In this document: positions 11,380 through 25,011 of the stretch, piece by piece
Layout of the letters: every line of letters starts with the position of its first letter
How positions within the stretch are numbered: position 1 is the stretch's first letter
DNA from: Nageia nagi
Lineage: Eukaryota > Pinophyta
Assembly (NCBI GenBank): GCA_050084985.1
Contig: JBITNC010000001.1
Span: 21,390,001-21,454,000 of the forward strand
Length of the DNA: 64,000 nt
Reading direction: 5' to 3'
Translations under genes and position numbers: made by a program
Notes under the pieces: model-generated
Told to the model about the DNA's origin: nothing
What the model saw: the letters and a program-made list of their open reading frames with translations, nothing else
Database searches by the model: none

Positions 11380-12330
11380 TTCCAAATATCCTATCATACC
11401 TCCTCTTATTTTTTCATCTTGTTCTTTATCTTTTAAGTATTTGAATGGTCCAAATTTATCTTTTGTAAATGTTTCCATTATTTGTTCAAATTTATCGATG
11501 ATTTTATGTTGTTGTTTCTTATTCAAAATGTTAAATATTTTCTCATCATTTTACACATACCATTCTATTTCTTGAATATTAAATTCTTCATTAGACTAAT
11601 CTTTTTTTTTTTCAAACACTCCTACCAAAGGTTTATCTAGCTTGTATTCTATTTTCTCTATATTTTCTAGACAAAATGGATTTGAGTTTTCATCTACATT
11701 TTCTAATAAAATTATAACATTCAATAATAATATTGTACTTTTTAGTTTATGATATATATTTAAACTTGTTATTATATATTATATCATAATATAATATACC
11801 TCTATAGTCAATAATGGTTTCATTCATTTCATCGATATCAACTAGGTTAATTTCATTATAATCATCATCATAATCATAACAATCATCAAAATTACTATAA
11901 AACTCTTCATCTACTTCAATTTTATCATTTTAATTTTCATAATTGAATGGACTTTGGGAATATTCACTTACCTATATTGTTGAGAGATAAAGCTATGGTG
12001 TAAAGATGAAATCCTCTTCTTACTTACCAGTTGAATCTATAGCTTTGCCACACCATCGAGCATCTCCTCTTAGAGTATCATCAATATCTAGGGGGATATG
12101 ACTCTATATGTTACTATATTATATTTCTCTTTCAAAAATATTATTAGATTCTTCTTACACTTGTGTTAGATCTTAGTGTTTACATATATTATCATCATCA
12201 TTATAAGTAATATCTAGTATGTCATCACTTATGGAATTATCATTATAATTAACTTTATCACTTGTATTACCTAAGGAAGAGCTAATTTCATCATGAGATA
12301 TCTCTATATGTTCATGTTTGTTATCTACCT
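11380..12330 (-). pseudogene. Decayed acidic coding remnant, unrecognised
   Basis: Read on the minus strand, parts of this stretch look like protein rather than random translation. There is a D/E/N-rich run with words such as HDEISSSLGNTSDKVNY and LDIDDTLRGDARWCGKAID, then lysine-rich text such as KDKFGPFKYLKDKEQDEK. Stops and frame changes interrupt it every few dozen codons. It resembles the acidic linker regions of gypsy polyproteins in composition only. I found no catalytic motif and do not assign a function. It may be the remains of an antisense retroelement. Confidence 0.3.
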
Positions 12331-15300
12331 TTTAATTTTTATTATTTTATATTCTAAGTGCATCTATTATTAGATTATATCCATCTTTAAGTAATTCAAG
12401 CATTAGAGCACTAGGAATGAACATACAAACCATTATAATTCAAAAATTAAAAACCTTGAGAAACCTCAATGAAAATGCATAAAAAAAGATTAAATGAATT
12501 TCAAAATATTGTCTACTATGATAACCTACGATTTTGATCAAAATTTTGCAATGCTAGATTTTACCTAATTGAACAATATGACATTCAAATTTTAGGGTTT
12601 TCTTTAAAAATGAAATTCATCAAAAATAAATTTGCTTCAAATCCAACAATTTTTGAGAAACAAAAATTTAGCAACAAAAAATAGGGTTTTTAATAAAAGA
12701 CTCCACATGAAAATGCAACATGTCAAAAGAAATTTGGGTCACCATTTATTATAACCAAAATAATAATTTATTAAGGTTATTTAATATGTTGAATTTAATC
12801 AAATTATTACAAAATAATAGTGAATAACAACAATGAAAGGATGAAAATGATCAAAGATACTCAATTGACCTTAAACTATCAAATCTGAATTTCAAATGAC
12901 TTACATACCTATGTTCTTACCTATAATTGCAAATCAAATATCAAATTCACTCGAGATAGGATAATAATGAACTACTCCTAAAGGAATGACCCTCAAATTC
13001 ATCATGAACCGAGAGGAACCTGTAGGTTACTTCCACATAAGGACCCCCAATTTTTTATGGTCATTGAGATTCCTCCTCAAGAGTTAGGTTTTGAATATCA
13101 ATATAGCAAAATAGTTTCTTAGGAATGCAAGTAAAATTTGAGTATAACAAAATCCAAATATGATAGGTGATGTTAAGAAATACTAGTCAAGAATGATACA
13201 AGTATATTACCACCTATCAAAGATTTTAGATCATGTCATGATTTATCATGTATGACCCTTCCACCTTTATAGATAGCAAGTCTAGTGCCAAAGCTCCTCC
13301 TTGGGCTTATGGTGATGCAGGCTAACTTGTTATCATAAAACATAAAAGGTAGATAAGTATGAATAATGATAAGAAAATTTATTTAATTAATTAATTAAAT
13401 AAATTATTTCACATACCTAAAAGGTTATTTTAATTAAATTAAAAATCTTTTTTAGATGTTAATAGTTAGAGTGGATGCAATGGAGGAGAAAAAAATATAT
13501 GTTTACAAGATCACTACTAATCTACCTTACAAGATTCACTCCACATCTTTACTTCCATAAGTGCACTCCTATCTTCATCCTGGGATGTTCTAATACTTCT
13601 AATGCATTGGCTATTTATAGTAAAATTTACACATATCTATTTATGATATCTCTTACAAATGAATCTTGATAAAATTATTTAAATAGTTTTGAATTATTAT
13701 TAATTGATTTAGACCTATTTTTATTTGTACTTTCTAACCCATCCATCTTATCCTACCTATTTTGGCAATCTACTTTTATATAGTGATTGGTGATTTTAAA
13801 TTTGAATACAAATCAATAACCTCTATGAAAAACTCTTGATTTTTATTTAAATTGAGTGTTCAAGAAAAAGTCCACTAATAAAATTATATCATTGAAATAC
13901 ACTAATCTAATAACCAAAATTCTAGAAAAACTCTTCTAAAAAGGAATATTACAAGTAGTAGACATGATAGTAATCAAGTAAGTACAATAGTAAGAGCTAT
14001 TAGATATTTTAGCATGAACTGATGGTAAAGATGATAAATAACTATTTGGGATTGTAGGAATAGATATTTAATAATAAAATATAAAAGGCTTATCCATGAG
14101 ATATGAACATTTTAGTCATGGCCTCTAGTATTATCAAAATATATCTACTTATATTTCAAAAATATGGTTAATTAACAAAATAAAACCTTTTTTATGTTTT
14201 ATGATCATTCATGTTTCTAAGGGTAACTTTATAAGTTTTTTTTTAATGCAATGAGAAAATATCAAAATATTACCTTAAGAATTAGAAAACACATCTTTGA
14301 AGAATTAGGCAAGGGTTGAGTGGGTGTACCTTTGTAGGAACATCGCTTTTACATAACTCTATTCATCGTATTCAAACATTGCATTCCATAATTGATAAAT
14401 CACTTTTAAACACATGAACCTTCTAATTCTATCTTTATTATTTTAGTATTTTGAAATTAGAAGATAACAATTATCATTCAAAGAGATGATTGAACCATCC
14501 TCCAATATTTCTCAAGTCCAAAATCTTTATGAATAAAACCTTGATTCTAACTAACCCTCAAACATTATAGGTCCATGGAAACCTTTATTTTAAGAATAAT
14601 ATTCACCTTAATGACTTCTAAGTCATCTTTATTAAGTGTTTTGTTCAAATTCTAGCATTTCAAAATAACTTTTCTTATTCTTTAGATGTTGAATCTTGAA
14701 CTAATTAGGCTACCATTATATTTTATTGAAATAAATCAAATAAACTAAGCTAGTATGTGCAATTATGTCACTAGATTTATCTTTGAATGAACATGAAACA
14801 TATTTCAATAGTCACACTAGAGGCCAATCTCATATGAAGACTATGTGAAATCATTTGTCGAGTGTACTAAAAATGGACTATTGATCTGAAAAAAGTAATC
14901 TAGCTCTTTTCCTTGTGGTAGAGTGTGGGGGTGTTAGATTTATCCATATTCATGAACTAATGATCCTTGGATGAATCAATCTTCAATTGATTCAACCTAT
15001 ACTTTTATTTATCTAGGATATTTCCTAGAGAACCATTTTGAATAATCTAAATGAACATGATTCATAGACAAAATCATGATATACTAAATAGTCAAAATTC
15101 TAAAAACACTAAGGATAATGGTTCTTTACAAAATTACTCCACTAGTAAGTGGCCTTTATTTTGTAAACTCAAAATACTAGTATCTCATAATCTCCTTTAA
15201 AAATATCCCATAGATAGAGAGTTGAATAGGATCTTGACCTTTCAATGGTCTATTTTTATATAGGTTAGTCCTATATTAGGTCTTTAACAAATGAGATTAC

Positions 15301-16666
15301 ACTTTTTACCACATAAAAAAATACAATCTAGATGGGATTTTATATATTATAGACAAGATGATATTTCCTATTCATTGTAGATCTTATAACTAAGAATCAT
15401 GAGGTTTACTTCCTGTAGATAAAGATGTAGACCTATTAATAGACTCATTATATATAAAGGAGATAATATAATTCCAAATTCCTTATTTCAATTTTATCAG
15501 GACAATGCCTTATCCATCATGAAAGGATGACAAATATAAGAAAAGGTATACAAATATCAAAAGAAATAAAAAGGTTTAGAGTGTAAAAATGAAAGGGAAA
15601 TGGTATTGCTTAAGGCCAACCTATGCTTCCAATAATTCTATCAAAACCTAGAGGAAAGACCCCTAGCTCATAAAAATCCATATAATATCAATATCTATCA
15701 TTTAGTTGGAAGACAATAGAGGCTATAGTCATAGATATTTCATTAATTATATCACAAAAAACATGAAACATGTAAATAATGTAACCATTTAAGCCATCCA
15801 AAGACTTTATAAAGAAACAAATGCATAGGTGCCACCATACTCAGTTGGGGATGGAAAAATAGATATTTCATTACTTAGCTATAAATGTTAAAAGATCCAA
15901 CATCCTATTTTACATTAATGTGAGATGTATATATAGCTTTAGATTTGAAAATATCTACCAACAGTAATAAGAATCTAAAGATAATATATGAACAACAATT
16001 TGTATGCAACTAACTAATTGAATTATGAAATCTATAATATATCTATGCTATAGCTTGAATTACATAGTTGTAACTTCCTAAATTCACATTAATGATAATA
16101 TTATTTTGTCTTTAGCACCTAGACATAGTTGGAAAATCTTATTTGATTAAAATCATTACAATGCTTATACTATTTTTTTCAACTTAGGTAGTATAACTAA
16201 AACTATTGATTATTTTGATGCAATAGGATATGGTCATTAACTTCAATGGATGTTGGCAAATAGGGTGGGATCCAAAAAATTGAATTCATGGTTGAGTCAA
16301 TTGATTTATAAGAAAACATGAGGTGTATTGATTGATCATATCACTTTCTTTGGAGATGCCTTGGTAATAGTCTAGTTGCATTATGAGAGAATGTATGTAG
16401 AATGAAGACTATTGGGATCTAGGATTATCATATCAATTATTATTCTATCAAGTTATGAGAAAGTTATTCAATTTATAATTTCATTGCACACTAATAAAAT
16501 TCATTATGGAAGAGTATCATTGATCTCCAAGAAGATGGTTTTAAACATTCAACACCACCAGGCTCTAGAAAATTCTCTTTCATCCAAATGTTATCATTCC
16601 AAACAACTATGAAATGTTTCAAACTTGTTAAAGCATAAGAAAATTAATAAATAATATCCTTTATTA
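12331..16666. other. AT-rich noncoding stretch
   Basis: Over 4.3 kb there is no ORF longer than about 66 codons, no LTR pair and no recognisable domain. The one clear structure is a 30-bp perfect palindrome at 13376-13405. Around 16200-16620 the sequence may be a very decayed upstream part of the copia remnant that follows, but I could not read motifs there. Confidence 0.5.
13376..13405. repeat. 30-bp perfect AT palindrome
   Basis: The 30 bases are identical to their own reverse complement. They are composed only of A and T around a TTAATTAATTAA core. Such sequences arise easily in AT-rich DNA, and no flanking target duplication or gene was seen. Confidence 0.85.
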
Positions 16667-16978
16667 ATGCAAGTTGTAATTTATATAAGAGTAATAATAT
16701 CATGTTGTACACAGGTATTATGGATGAAGAAAACCTTGAAAAATCTAGGAATTCATTTTAGTGAGCCTATTTATATTTTATGTGACAACAAAAGTGCCAT
16801 CAACATTTCAAAAAATCTACTTATGCACTCTAAAACTAAGAACATAATAATAAAATATCATTTTTTGAAGGAGAATATTGTTGAGAATGAGGTGAAATTG
16901 GATTTTGTGCCCATAACAAAGCAAGTAAATAACATTTTCACCAAACCATTGCTTAAGGATGGTTTTGAATACTAGATA
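16667..16978 (+). pseudogene. Copia RNase H fragment G
   Basis: A 102-codon open stretch gives the C-terminal RNase H region of a Ty1/copia element: SCCTQVLWMKKTLKNLG, then YILCDNKSAINISKN with the DNKSA signature, HSKTKNI, HFLKENIVENEVKLDFVP and NIFTKPLLKDGFEY. It begins in mid-domain and the rest of pol is not recognisable upstream, so this is a truncated relic. After the stop, 'caaggggagtagttaatag' (about 17037-17055) may be its polypurine tract. It belongs to a different copia family from element F. Confidence 0.85.
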
Positions 16979-19066
16979 CAAAAATTGGGAGTGATCACAT
17001 TTCCCAAACACTAGCTAGATATTGGTTATACATTCTCAAGGGGAGTAGTTAATAGTTTCTATTTTATGCTTATATTTATGTTATTTTTCTTATTTTTCAT
17101 TTTTAATATGAACTTGAGGATGGTGCATGGATTTAGGGGAAGAAATATGATGATTATGGCATGTACAAACTATGAGGGATTTAGGATAAAGTTAGAACCC
17201 TTTATCATTATTTTCAAATGGGGAGAATAATCTAGAAACAAATAATAAATAGATATGTAGTAGATCAAATTTATTAACAAGTGAGAACACGAGAATAATA
17301 AGTGTAAGATCATATGCAAGTTCAAATCATATATAATAGCTCCTAACATGTGTGTTTCCAAGTAGGTATTGCCAAAAATAACAAAGGAGATTATGAGAAA
17401 GAGTATAATTTATAATTATCATCAATATAACACAATAAATAATATATCATTATTTTCATCACACCATAGTAGAGAAGTGAAATTGGCAACAAAAATATGA
17501 AGTCTAACAATAGCTAGTGATGTCCAATAATGTAGGGTAAATCATGACAATGAAAAGTGAAGTTTGATAATGATGTATGAAAATGTATGGTGATGAAAAA
17601 AAATAAGGTGAAGTTAAAAAAATTATTTATAATAATACAATATGAAGACCAACAATAAAAGGTGAAATCCGATAATGTAAGGTAATGTAAAAAATACAAT
17701 ATGGAAGTATGATGATAAGAATCCTTCATGAAAAAGGATAAGTAATATTTTTCAAGATATAAACCTTAATAAAAGTTTAAAATTGATTCTATTTCTTATT
17801 TATTGAATAAATATTAAAATAAGCTTTCCAATGAGTATATGCATGCCTACCTTTGTCAAAAAACTATCCACTAAATGAATCAATCTAGTAAAATATGCCA
17901 AAAATGCTTGTCAAATATAAAAAATATTTTTTAGGCATAAAAATAGTTATTTAGTCATCATAAACATTTTTTGGGGGTTAAAATAAGGCATTTATGAGGT
18001 AAAAAAAATGGAGGATGAATGAATTTTAATTATCCCACAAGTTTTGGGTATTTATGCACACTTTGTTAGATATCAAGGAAGCTTTTTGGCCATGAATGAA
18101 GTTTGTTAGGGGTAAAAATGTGTATGGTAAATGCTAGGCATTTATGATAGGATAAAAAAAATTAAGATTATCCCTCTATTTATTTTGATCATTTATGATA
18201 GGAAAAATGAAGTACAATTACTCCATTATTTGTTCTAGGTGTTTATGACTATCATTTTTTGTAGCAGTTACAAAAATGGCTACCAAATGCTCATTTTTGA
18301 AGCAAAAAAGGTTGTATGACCAATTGATTCACATTTACCAAAAATAATCTATCCAATTATGTAGGTTGTGTTTCAATTATACACATGTATCAAAATTTAT
18401 AGCAGCTGTAATATATGGGACTTTCTTATATTCATTATTTTTGTAACTGAAAGTGAAGAGCCGGTAATCAGATGATCATAATGAGAAACATTATTGACCA
18501 AGAGTAGTTTGTAGATGAAATAGAAAATATAATTAATTGTATCCAAATAAAAATAACTATGAATTGATGATTATTTCAATTATGTAATTGAAAAATATGG
18601 TTGAGGACAGTTACAACTAGTCACAATCATTTTGAGTATAGCCAAGTAAAAGAATGATGTTGATTGAGAGAATGTATTATTGCTAAGGAGAGAATGTGTG
18701 AAAGGTTTTTCTAAAGGTAGAATGAGATTACATAAGATATGCCAAGGAATAATGGTGGATTTGTATATAGAACAAGATATGCAAGATTGTTAATAGTATG
18801 GTGGATAACTTTTTGTTGAGAGAAAAAGAGATTACAAGAGGTAAATGATTTCAAATGTTAATGATAGCAGTAATTTGGATATGAGAAGTGATTACAAGAA
18901 TCATATAAATACATACAAGAGTGAATTTTTATGAGCTATATCATTTAGGATCTTTTAGATAGGTCTGATCACTTTTGATAAAATTTCTAATTTGTTATTG
19001 GTCAAGTTGGTACTTTGCAAGAGGGGTTGACACTCCTTGTAGTGAGTGCTGCAGAACTTAGGGGTT
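16979..19066. other. Noncoding stretch after copia fragment G
   Basis: This holds a possible purine-rich tract near 17037-17055, then AT-rich sequence with weak 'gtgaagt(t)-gataatg' repeats at about 17490-17730. No gene or confident LTR boundary is visible. Confidence 0.45.
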
Positions 19067-19929
19067 GATGTTAATTTTAGTTGTAGATGATAAATATGTA
19101 GTTGGTTCTCCTTCTAGTGGGTGCTAGTAAATTGATTATAAAATTGTTAATTTGTAATGATTGAATTTGGACTATGATCCAAGTAGTCTTCTTCAAGGAT
19201 GTATCCAAATTGGTGAACCTTGCTACATATTGTATTTTATGATGATTTCTTCTTGTGTTTTCTTTATCTAGTTTCATGTTTATACTATTTTAGATTTAAG
19301 TGTTGAAGATTTCAATTTTAATTTATAACATTGATTCACCCCCCTCTCAGTATCATTATGGGACTAACACTATACTCTAGAGCTATTTGTGTCCCTTTAG
19401 CAATTACCTCTTAGGTATTTTGAATATGAGTTTTCTAACTAGTAAGATTTTTGATACCTACCTACCCCATACCCAAATTCCTCCTATCACTAGAATATGA
19501 TGTTAATTTTAGTTGTATATGATAAATATGTGGTTCGTTCTCCTTCTAGTGGGTGCTAGTAAATTGATTATAAAGTTGGTGCTTTGTAATGATTGAATTT
19601 GGACCATGATCCAAGTAGTCTTCTTCGAGGATGTATCTGCATTGGTGAACCTCATTACATATTGTATTTTGTGATGATTTCTTATTGTGCTTTCTTTATC
19701 TAGTTTCACGTTTGTACTATTTTAGATTTAAGTGTTGAAGATTTCAATTTTAATTTATAACATTTATTCACCCCCCTCTCAGTATCATTATGGGACTAAC
19801 ACTATACTCTAGAGCTATTTGTGTCCCTTTATCAATTACCTCTTAGGTAGTTTGAATATGGTTTTTCTAACTAGTAGTATTTTTAATACCTACCTACCCC
19901 ATACCCAAATTCCTTCTATCACTAGAATA
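19067..19929. repeat. 432-bp tandem duplication containing a copia-type LTR end
   Basis: The block starting 'gatgttaattttagttgta' at 19067 is repeated from 19499 with high identity, a period of 432 bp. Each copy contains 'ttcacccccctctcagta' followed by 'gggactaaca', which looks like the 3' end of a plant copia LTR, then a short non-LTR tail. So LTR end plus flank has been duplicated in tandem. The matching minus-strand ORFs in both copies are consequences of the repeat. Confidence 0.88.
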
Positions 19930-20727
19930 TTATATGACCATGATATCCTCACATTCTTGGAATCATTTTTTCCTTTCTTTGATAATCTCACTTTGGCTCC
20001 TCTATCTATCATATACCCTTAAGCCAATTTTTCACCCAACATCATTTTTATATGACCATCATCCTCTCTTCCTTCATCTTCTCTTACCTCTACTTCTCAA
20101 TTTTTTTCTTCCACCAAGGTTCTTTCTTCATCAACCACTAGATATGCAAATGAGTTTTCATTTTGAACTATACTTACCCTTGAATTCTTATAACATTGGG
20201 TTGTTTGCTTCTATTACTTATTATTTTCCTTGTGATATACTTATTGCCTTTAGTATTGAACTTCCATCCATCCTCACTCCTCCACTCTTACCTCATTTAG
20301 TTTTGTAGTAATTGAGGTATCTTCCTTCCTTTCTATATATTATCTTTCATAATGGTAGTACTTTTTATAATTCATGCATTAGAATGGGAGATTTTGATAG
20401 ATAATTTCTTTTTCCCATGAACCTCGTCCTTCTTCATCAATGAATATCCTATTTTGTAATTCCTTTATGATGTCCATATTAACATAAAACCTTACACTTG
20501 TTAATCAACTTCTATTTTTTGTTCCCTTCTTATTTATGCTCTCTAATTCCTCTTGTGATACCAACAATTGCATTGATGTTCAAATATTATGTTGGGAGGT
20601 TTAGTAAACTTATCCAAGTTGATATTTTTCATTTTAGGCCTAAAACCTTTCTTCCAATGATTCAATACTATCCCTTTCCTCCTTAGGAACTAAGTCCCTA
20701 ACTATAATACTTCCAATAGATCTTCCT
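19930..20727. other. Noncoding pyrimidine-rich stretch
   Basis: A C/T-rich plus strand gives several short ORFs with leucine/serine-rich translations. None shows a domain or plausible start context. No repeat pair was recognised. Confidence 0.45.
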
Positions 20728-21706
20728 CACATGCATATGAGAAGCCTTGATGGATGTAAATTCCCATTTAATAGGTCTTAGTCATTATTTACCTCCCCTC
20801 TTAGCCATTTGAGGTAGGGAAATATGATTCCTATGTAAAAACACATGCTATGAGGTACTAGAATACTACCACACTTAGCTATTAGGCATATGAAGAGGAT
20901 TGGTTCATTCAATTAGCAAATTAGGCATCTCAAGTTACCCATGTCTCACTTGGAGGATCTTAATATGATGGTGGATATACCAAGGTACATGGAAGTTTAT
21001 ATAATACAACATTGGCATTATAGGCTCAAATATATGATAACAACCATCTCAAGATACCTTATCTTAGGCATTAGATATGAGAGCACATGTATCACCCTTG
21101 GATATCATTGGATGATATTACATCAATCCCAATGCTAGATTAGTTATGAAGCTACCTCTCACTATAAAAGGAGGATTCCTAAATGATAATAACATTATGT
21201 TATGATTATGATTTCTTATTCTTGGATTGGGCATTACTCTTCCTTCATTCCATTATTTAGAGTACCTATTTTAAGATGTAAAATAGGACTTATGTAGGCA
21301 CACACTTTGAGGATTAGTGTAACTTAGGGATATAGACTTGCTATTTAGGGGGTGTTGGCATTACCCTTGGATTAGTAGAATACTACTAGTGGATATTTGA
21401 GATTCCACCACATCTGCTAGAGGAGGAAGCCCTTATGTAAGCCTTGCCACATTGAGGATCTGATCCCTAGAGAAGTAGTCTTTATCACACAATCACTATA
21501 ATTGAAATTTTGTTAATTACTTAGTTCATGGTGTATTTACCCTCCTTGGTGTGACATCAAATCCCAAGGAGCATTTTGTTCCATATTTTCCATTTAGAGT
21601 GTGATGTCCCTCCTATAGGGATTTTTTGGAAATATTTAATTATTATTTTTATCTTAAAATTTGAGGATTTATGTATAATATGAGTGAGCCATATTTTGGC
21701 TCATCA
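20728..21706 (+). repeat. Probable 5' LTR remnant of gypsy element D
   Basis: The right end is supported by a tRNA-iMet-type primer site that starts 4 bp downstream. Bases 20728-20850 match 24876-25000 (shared 'tttaataggtctta', 'ctcccctctta', 'ggtag...aatatgatt'). That is expected if both are pieces of the same LTR on either side of element D. Similarity is lost upstream of 20728 and downstream of about 20850, so the left boundary and true length are uncertain. Confidence 0.4.
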
Positions 21707-21709
21707 TAA

Positions 21710-21722
21710 TGGTATCAAAGCC
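21710..21722 (+). other. Primer binding site of element D (tRNA-iMet type)
   Basis: TGGTATCAAAGCC differs by one base from the plant initiator-methionine tRNA primer site TGGTATCAGAGCC. It marks the start of the internal region of a retroelement whose LTR ends just upstream. Confidence 0.8.
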
Positions 21723-24653
21723 TTGATTCTACCAGCTTGTAGAGTTAAGGATTAAGAAGATAATTCAAAGTTAAAATGTTACTATTATGTTAGGCTAGAT
21801 CTTGAGAAGAAAAAAATAATAAGAAAGGTTTGAGAATTTGAAGATATCTATTATCAACTCACAGTAGTATCAACTCTTGGTCATGTTGTTGGGATAAGAA
21901 GGACAAAGGATACTTATAGCTATATCATAATGGTTTCACAAGACCTTGGAAAATTTATAGTTATTCATAAGAGAATAATCACAATGGTATTAGCCTAAAT
22001 TAACAATGGCATTAATATCTTGCCATTATGTTAGAAAAAATCTAATTAAAAGAAAAGGATTCAATAGTATCATCACCAAAAGATTTGAGTTTTAAGAATC
22101 TAGATTTGAAAATTGAGCTACTAAACATCTACATTAAGGATTTTTTACCAATTTTAGAAAGTTTAGAGGCCATAAAATGAGTGATTGCTTCCTTAAAGAC
22201 ATATTTTGGGTATTAGATCTCATTCTTTGGTCCAATGGAGGATAATATTATAAATTTTAGCATCCAAATTATGAAATTTGAGCATTTGAAGGTACATATT
22301 AGAGCCTTTTGCATCAAATTATAGTATTTGAGGAGAGAAAGGTGTGACATGAGATCCTAGTGCCTAGTTTGAATTATTCTTCATCAAATATTATGATTGG
22401 ATAAATATTACCATTATATATTTAATGCACTACATTCCAATATTGAGTAAATTTTGAATTCACAATTTAATTTCAAGAGTTTAAATTCTAAGGAAAATTT
22501 GAATTTTACAATCATGGAGAGATAAGTCCAAAATTTTGATTTGAAAATTAAAATTAAAGATTTTGAAATTTTTATGGAGTGATAACATTTTTAGGAATTT
22601 AAATTTATTTTAGAAGGATTTAATTTGGCAAGAAAATTAAATAAGGAGAGATAAGTTGCTCACAAGAGTATAATCAATCCAATTATATAGAGGCAAGAGA
22701 ATTCATTAGGAAACAAGGAAGTTTTGAGATTATTTTCAAAGCCTTAGGAATATATCTATTACTAAAGGATAATTTTTATAAATTTAGTTACCAAAATATA
22801 GTTTGGAGTAGTTCATCTAGTTTGAAAAAGCAATTTCCAAGTTTGGACAAGTTTGTTAGGTTTTAGAAAGATCAGAAAATCAATTTCTAAGAGATAGATA
22901 TGCACCTTGAGATCCACCAATTTAGTATCAATAAAGATTAAAAATATAAGAAAATGGAATTGTAGAACAAAATATAGATACTTTAATTAGACTCATAAAT
23001 TATAAGATAATGTATATGAAGCCAAAATCCAAGGTACTCTAGTAGGAAGTGAGGGCTTAGCCAAGCAAACATGTATCGTATTATTGCATCTCATCAAGTC
23101 ACTATTCATTCCTAAGTAAATAATAGAAACAAAATAGGATGAAGCCAAAATCAAGGAAGTGTTGCAAGAATACCTATACAAACCTAATCCTTTTAGAGAG
23201 ACCCTACCCTTACACACCTATTAGGAGACATAAAGGTGGAAGAATTAGAAGGACCCAAAGTATTTAGAAGATAATCAATAGAAAATACCTTTAACCATAT
23301 TCGATGGAGGAGAAAAGTTGTTTGCTAGGGCATGGTTGTGAAAATTATAAACTTACTTCTCCCTTCATCCAATGGATGAAGAAAAGAATATTAAGACAAC
23401 TACAACATACTTTTATGGAATAACTTATGAATAGTGGCATCATGGTTTAACTAGCTTTGGCCATAGCAAAGTCATGAAATTTAAGGAATTCAATAGGATG
23501 GTATTGGAAATGTTTGAGAAATGAAATATAGAGGAATACTTAAAGGAGTTACCTTAACTCAAGAAAAATACAAAAATTAGAGCTTTCATAGAAGATTTCC
23601 AAAGGATCACATTCATTATTCCAAACATAAATGAAAAAAGACTCACATACCTCTTCATGGATGGATTGCAAGATCCCATAAGATCATCACTAAAATACAT
23701 GGAACCCCCAATGTTAGAAGTAACTATCCATAGATCACTATTGTTCAAATGTTACAATAAGCCAAAGGGAGTGGGAATGAAATCCATGTAGATAGGGGTG
23801 CCAAGAGCATCTAAAGGATCCATAGGAGGTAAACCCATGTTTTCCCCTTCAAAACCTATAAACAAACTTGATTCTACAACATGGGAGAAATTAAGGAAGC
23901 AAAACCTTTGTCTCACTTACCAAAACCCATGGGAAAAGGACATCAATGTAATGGAAAGGTAAAAAAGCTATATCTCAAATTCCTTGAGGTTAGAGAGGAT
24001 ATTGAGGATGAACTAAATACTTGCCAATAAAAGGTTAAAGAATTTGAAGGAGTACTTAATACCTTGAAGGGATCATACCAATTTATGATGATTAAGGTGG
24101 AAGGATATGTTTACCACAATAAAGTATTGGTATTAATTGATGGATGATCCACTCATAAATTCATTAATTAATGGTTCATAAAGGAAAAAGGATTCAAGAC
24201 TCAGGAATTCCAAGCATTTGAGGTAGCCATTGGTAACAATGGTACCATGTTAAGCCATAATATAATAGAGAAGATTAACGTTAATCTAGGGGATTATGCA
24301 ATCAGTAGTGAATTTTTACATCCTACCCCTTAAACAATTTTTACATATAATAATTAATGTTTAGTGGGTATACACACTAGAAGAAATTTCTTCTAACTAT
24401 AAGATCCTAAAAAATAAACTTCAAGGTTCAAGGTTATGAAATTATACTATGCAACATTCAAGATCAACAAGAATAAGGAATTGGAGTTTAGAGAGTGAAA
24501 TTCATTAATAAGGATAAGATAAATTTTATTTATTCTAATTTCTTCTTAACATATAGCCATGAGGAGGAAGAGAAGAAGAATCACAAGAACTATGTTGCAT
24601 TTGAATATGTTCCGAATTGCTTTAGGATAAGCAATTTGACAAGGGTAGAATTG
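21723..24653 (+). pseudogene. Ty3/gypsy gag-protease remnant (element D)
   Basis: The recognisable part starts at about 23280. Gag core words include IFDGGEKLFARAW, YFSLHPMDEE, MVLEMFEK and, further on, IRAFIEDFQRITF and LFMDGLQDPIR, the pattern of a plant gypsy (chromovirus-like) gag. The protease site follows at about 24125-24165, reading VLVLIDG, stop, STHKFIN, which corresponds to the D-G-G-S-T-H-x-F-I active site with the second Gly codon mutated to TGA. No RT, RNase H or integrase follows before the LTR-like start at 24654, so most of pol is missing. Stops and frameshifts are frequent. 21723-23280 has no readable domain. Confidence 0.7.
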
Positions 24654-25011
24654 TAATATCCCCAATTTAATTTTAGTATTTTTAGTGGTAATTTAGTCCT
24701 TTATTTGTGTAAGTTCCATTTGGATATTTTATTTAAGAAATAAATAAACCAAGTATGGTACGTTGGATTTTTTAGAGCAATTAGGAGCAATTTATATTTT
24801 AATATGCCAATAATTATTTAATTCAATACTAAGATATTTATTAATTGTAAAAGCAATATTAGTCACCTAATTTGGTACATTGCATATGAGAATTCTTAAT
24901 GGATATAAATTTGTATTTAATAGGTCTTAGTTATTATTTAGCTCCCCTCTTAACTATTCAAGGTAGAGCAATATGATTACTGTGTAATAAAACTTGCTAC
25001 AAGGCATTGGT
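24654..25011 (+). repeat. Probable 3' LTR fragment of element D, cut by element C
   Basis: The block begins TGTAATATCCCC, a common type of plant LTR start. It contains the segment 24876-25000 that matches 20728-20850 left of D. Similarity ends where the C LTR begins (25012), as expected if C inserted into this LTR. The remainder would lie beyond the window. Confidence 0.4.

Noticed and set aside
19077-19277. Pair of similar minus-strand ORFs (also 19509-19709)
   Set aside because: They are two copies of the 432-bp tandem repeat over an LTR end; similarity comes from DNA duplication, not a gene pair.
19934-20308. Plus-strand ORF of 124 codons, Leu/Phe-rich
   Set aside because: The composition follows from a pyrimidine-rich strand; no domain or membrane-protein topology that I could defend.
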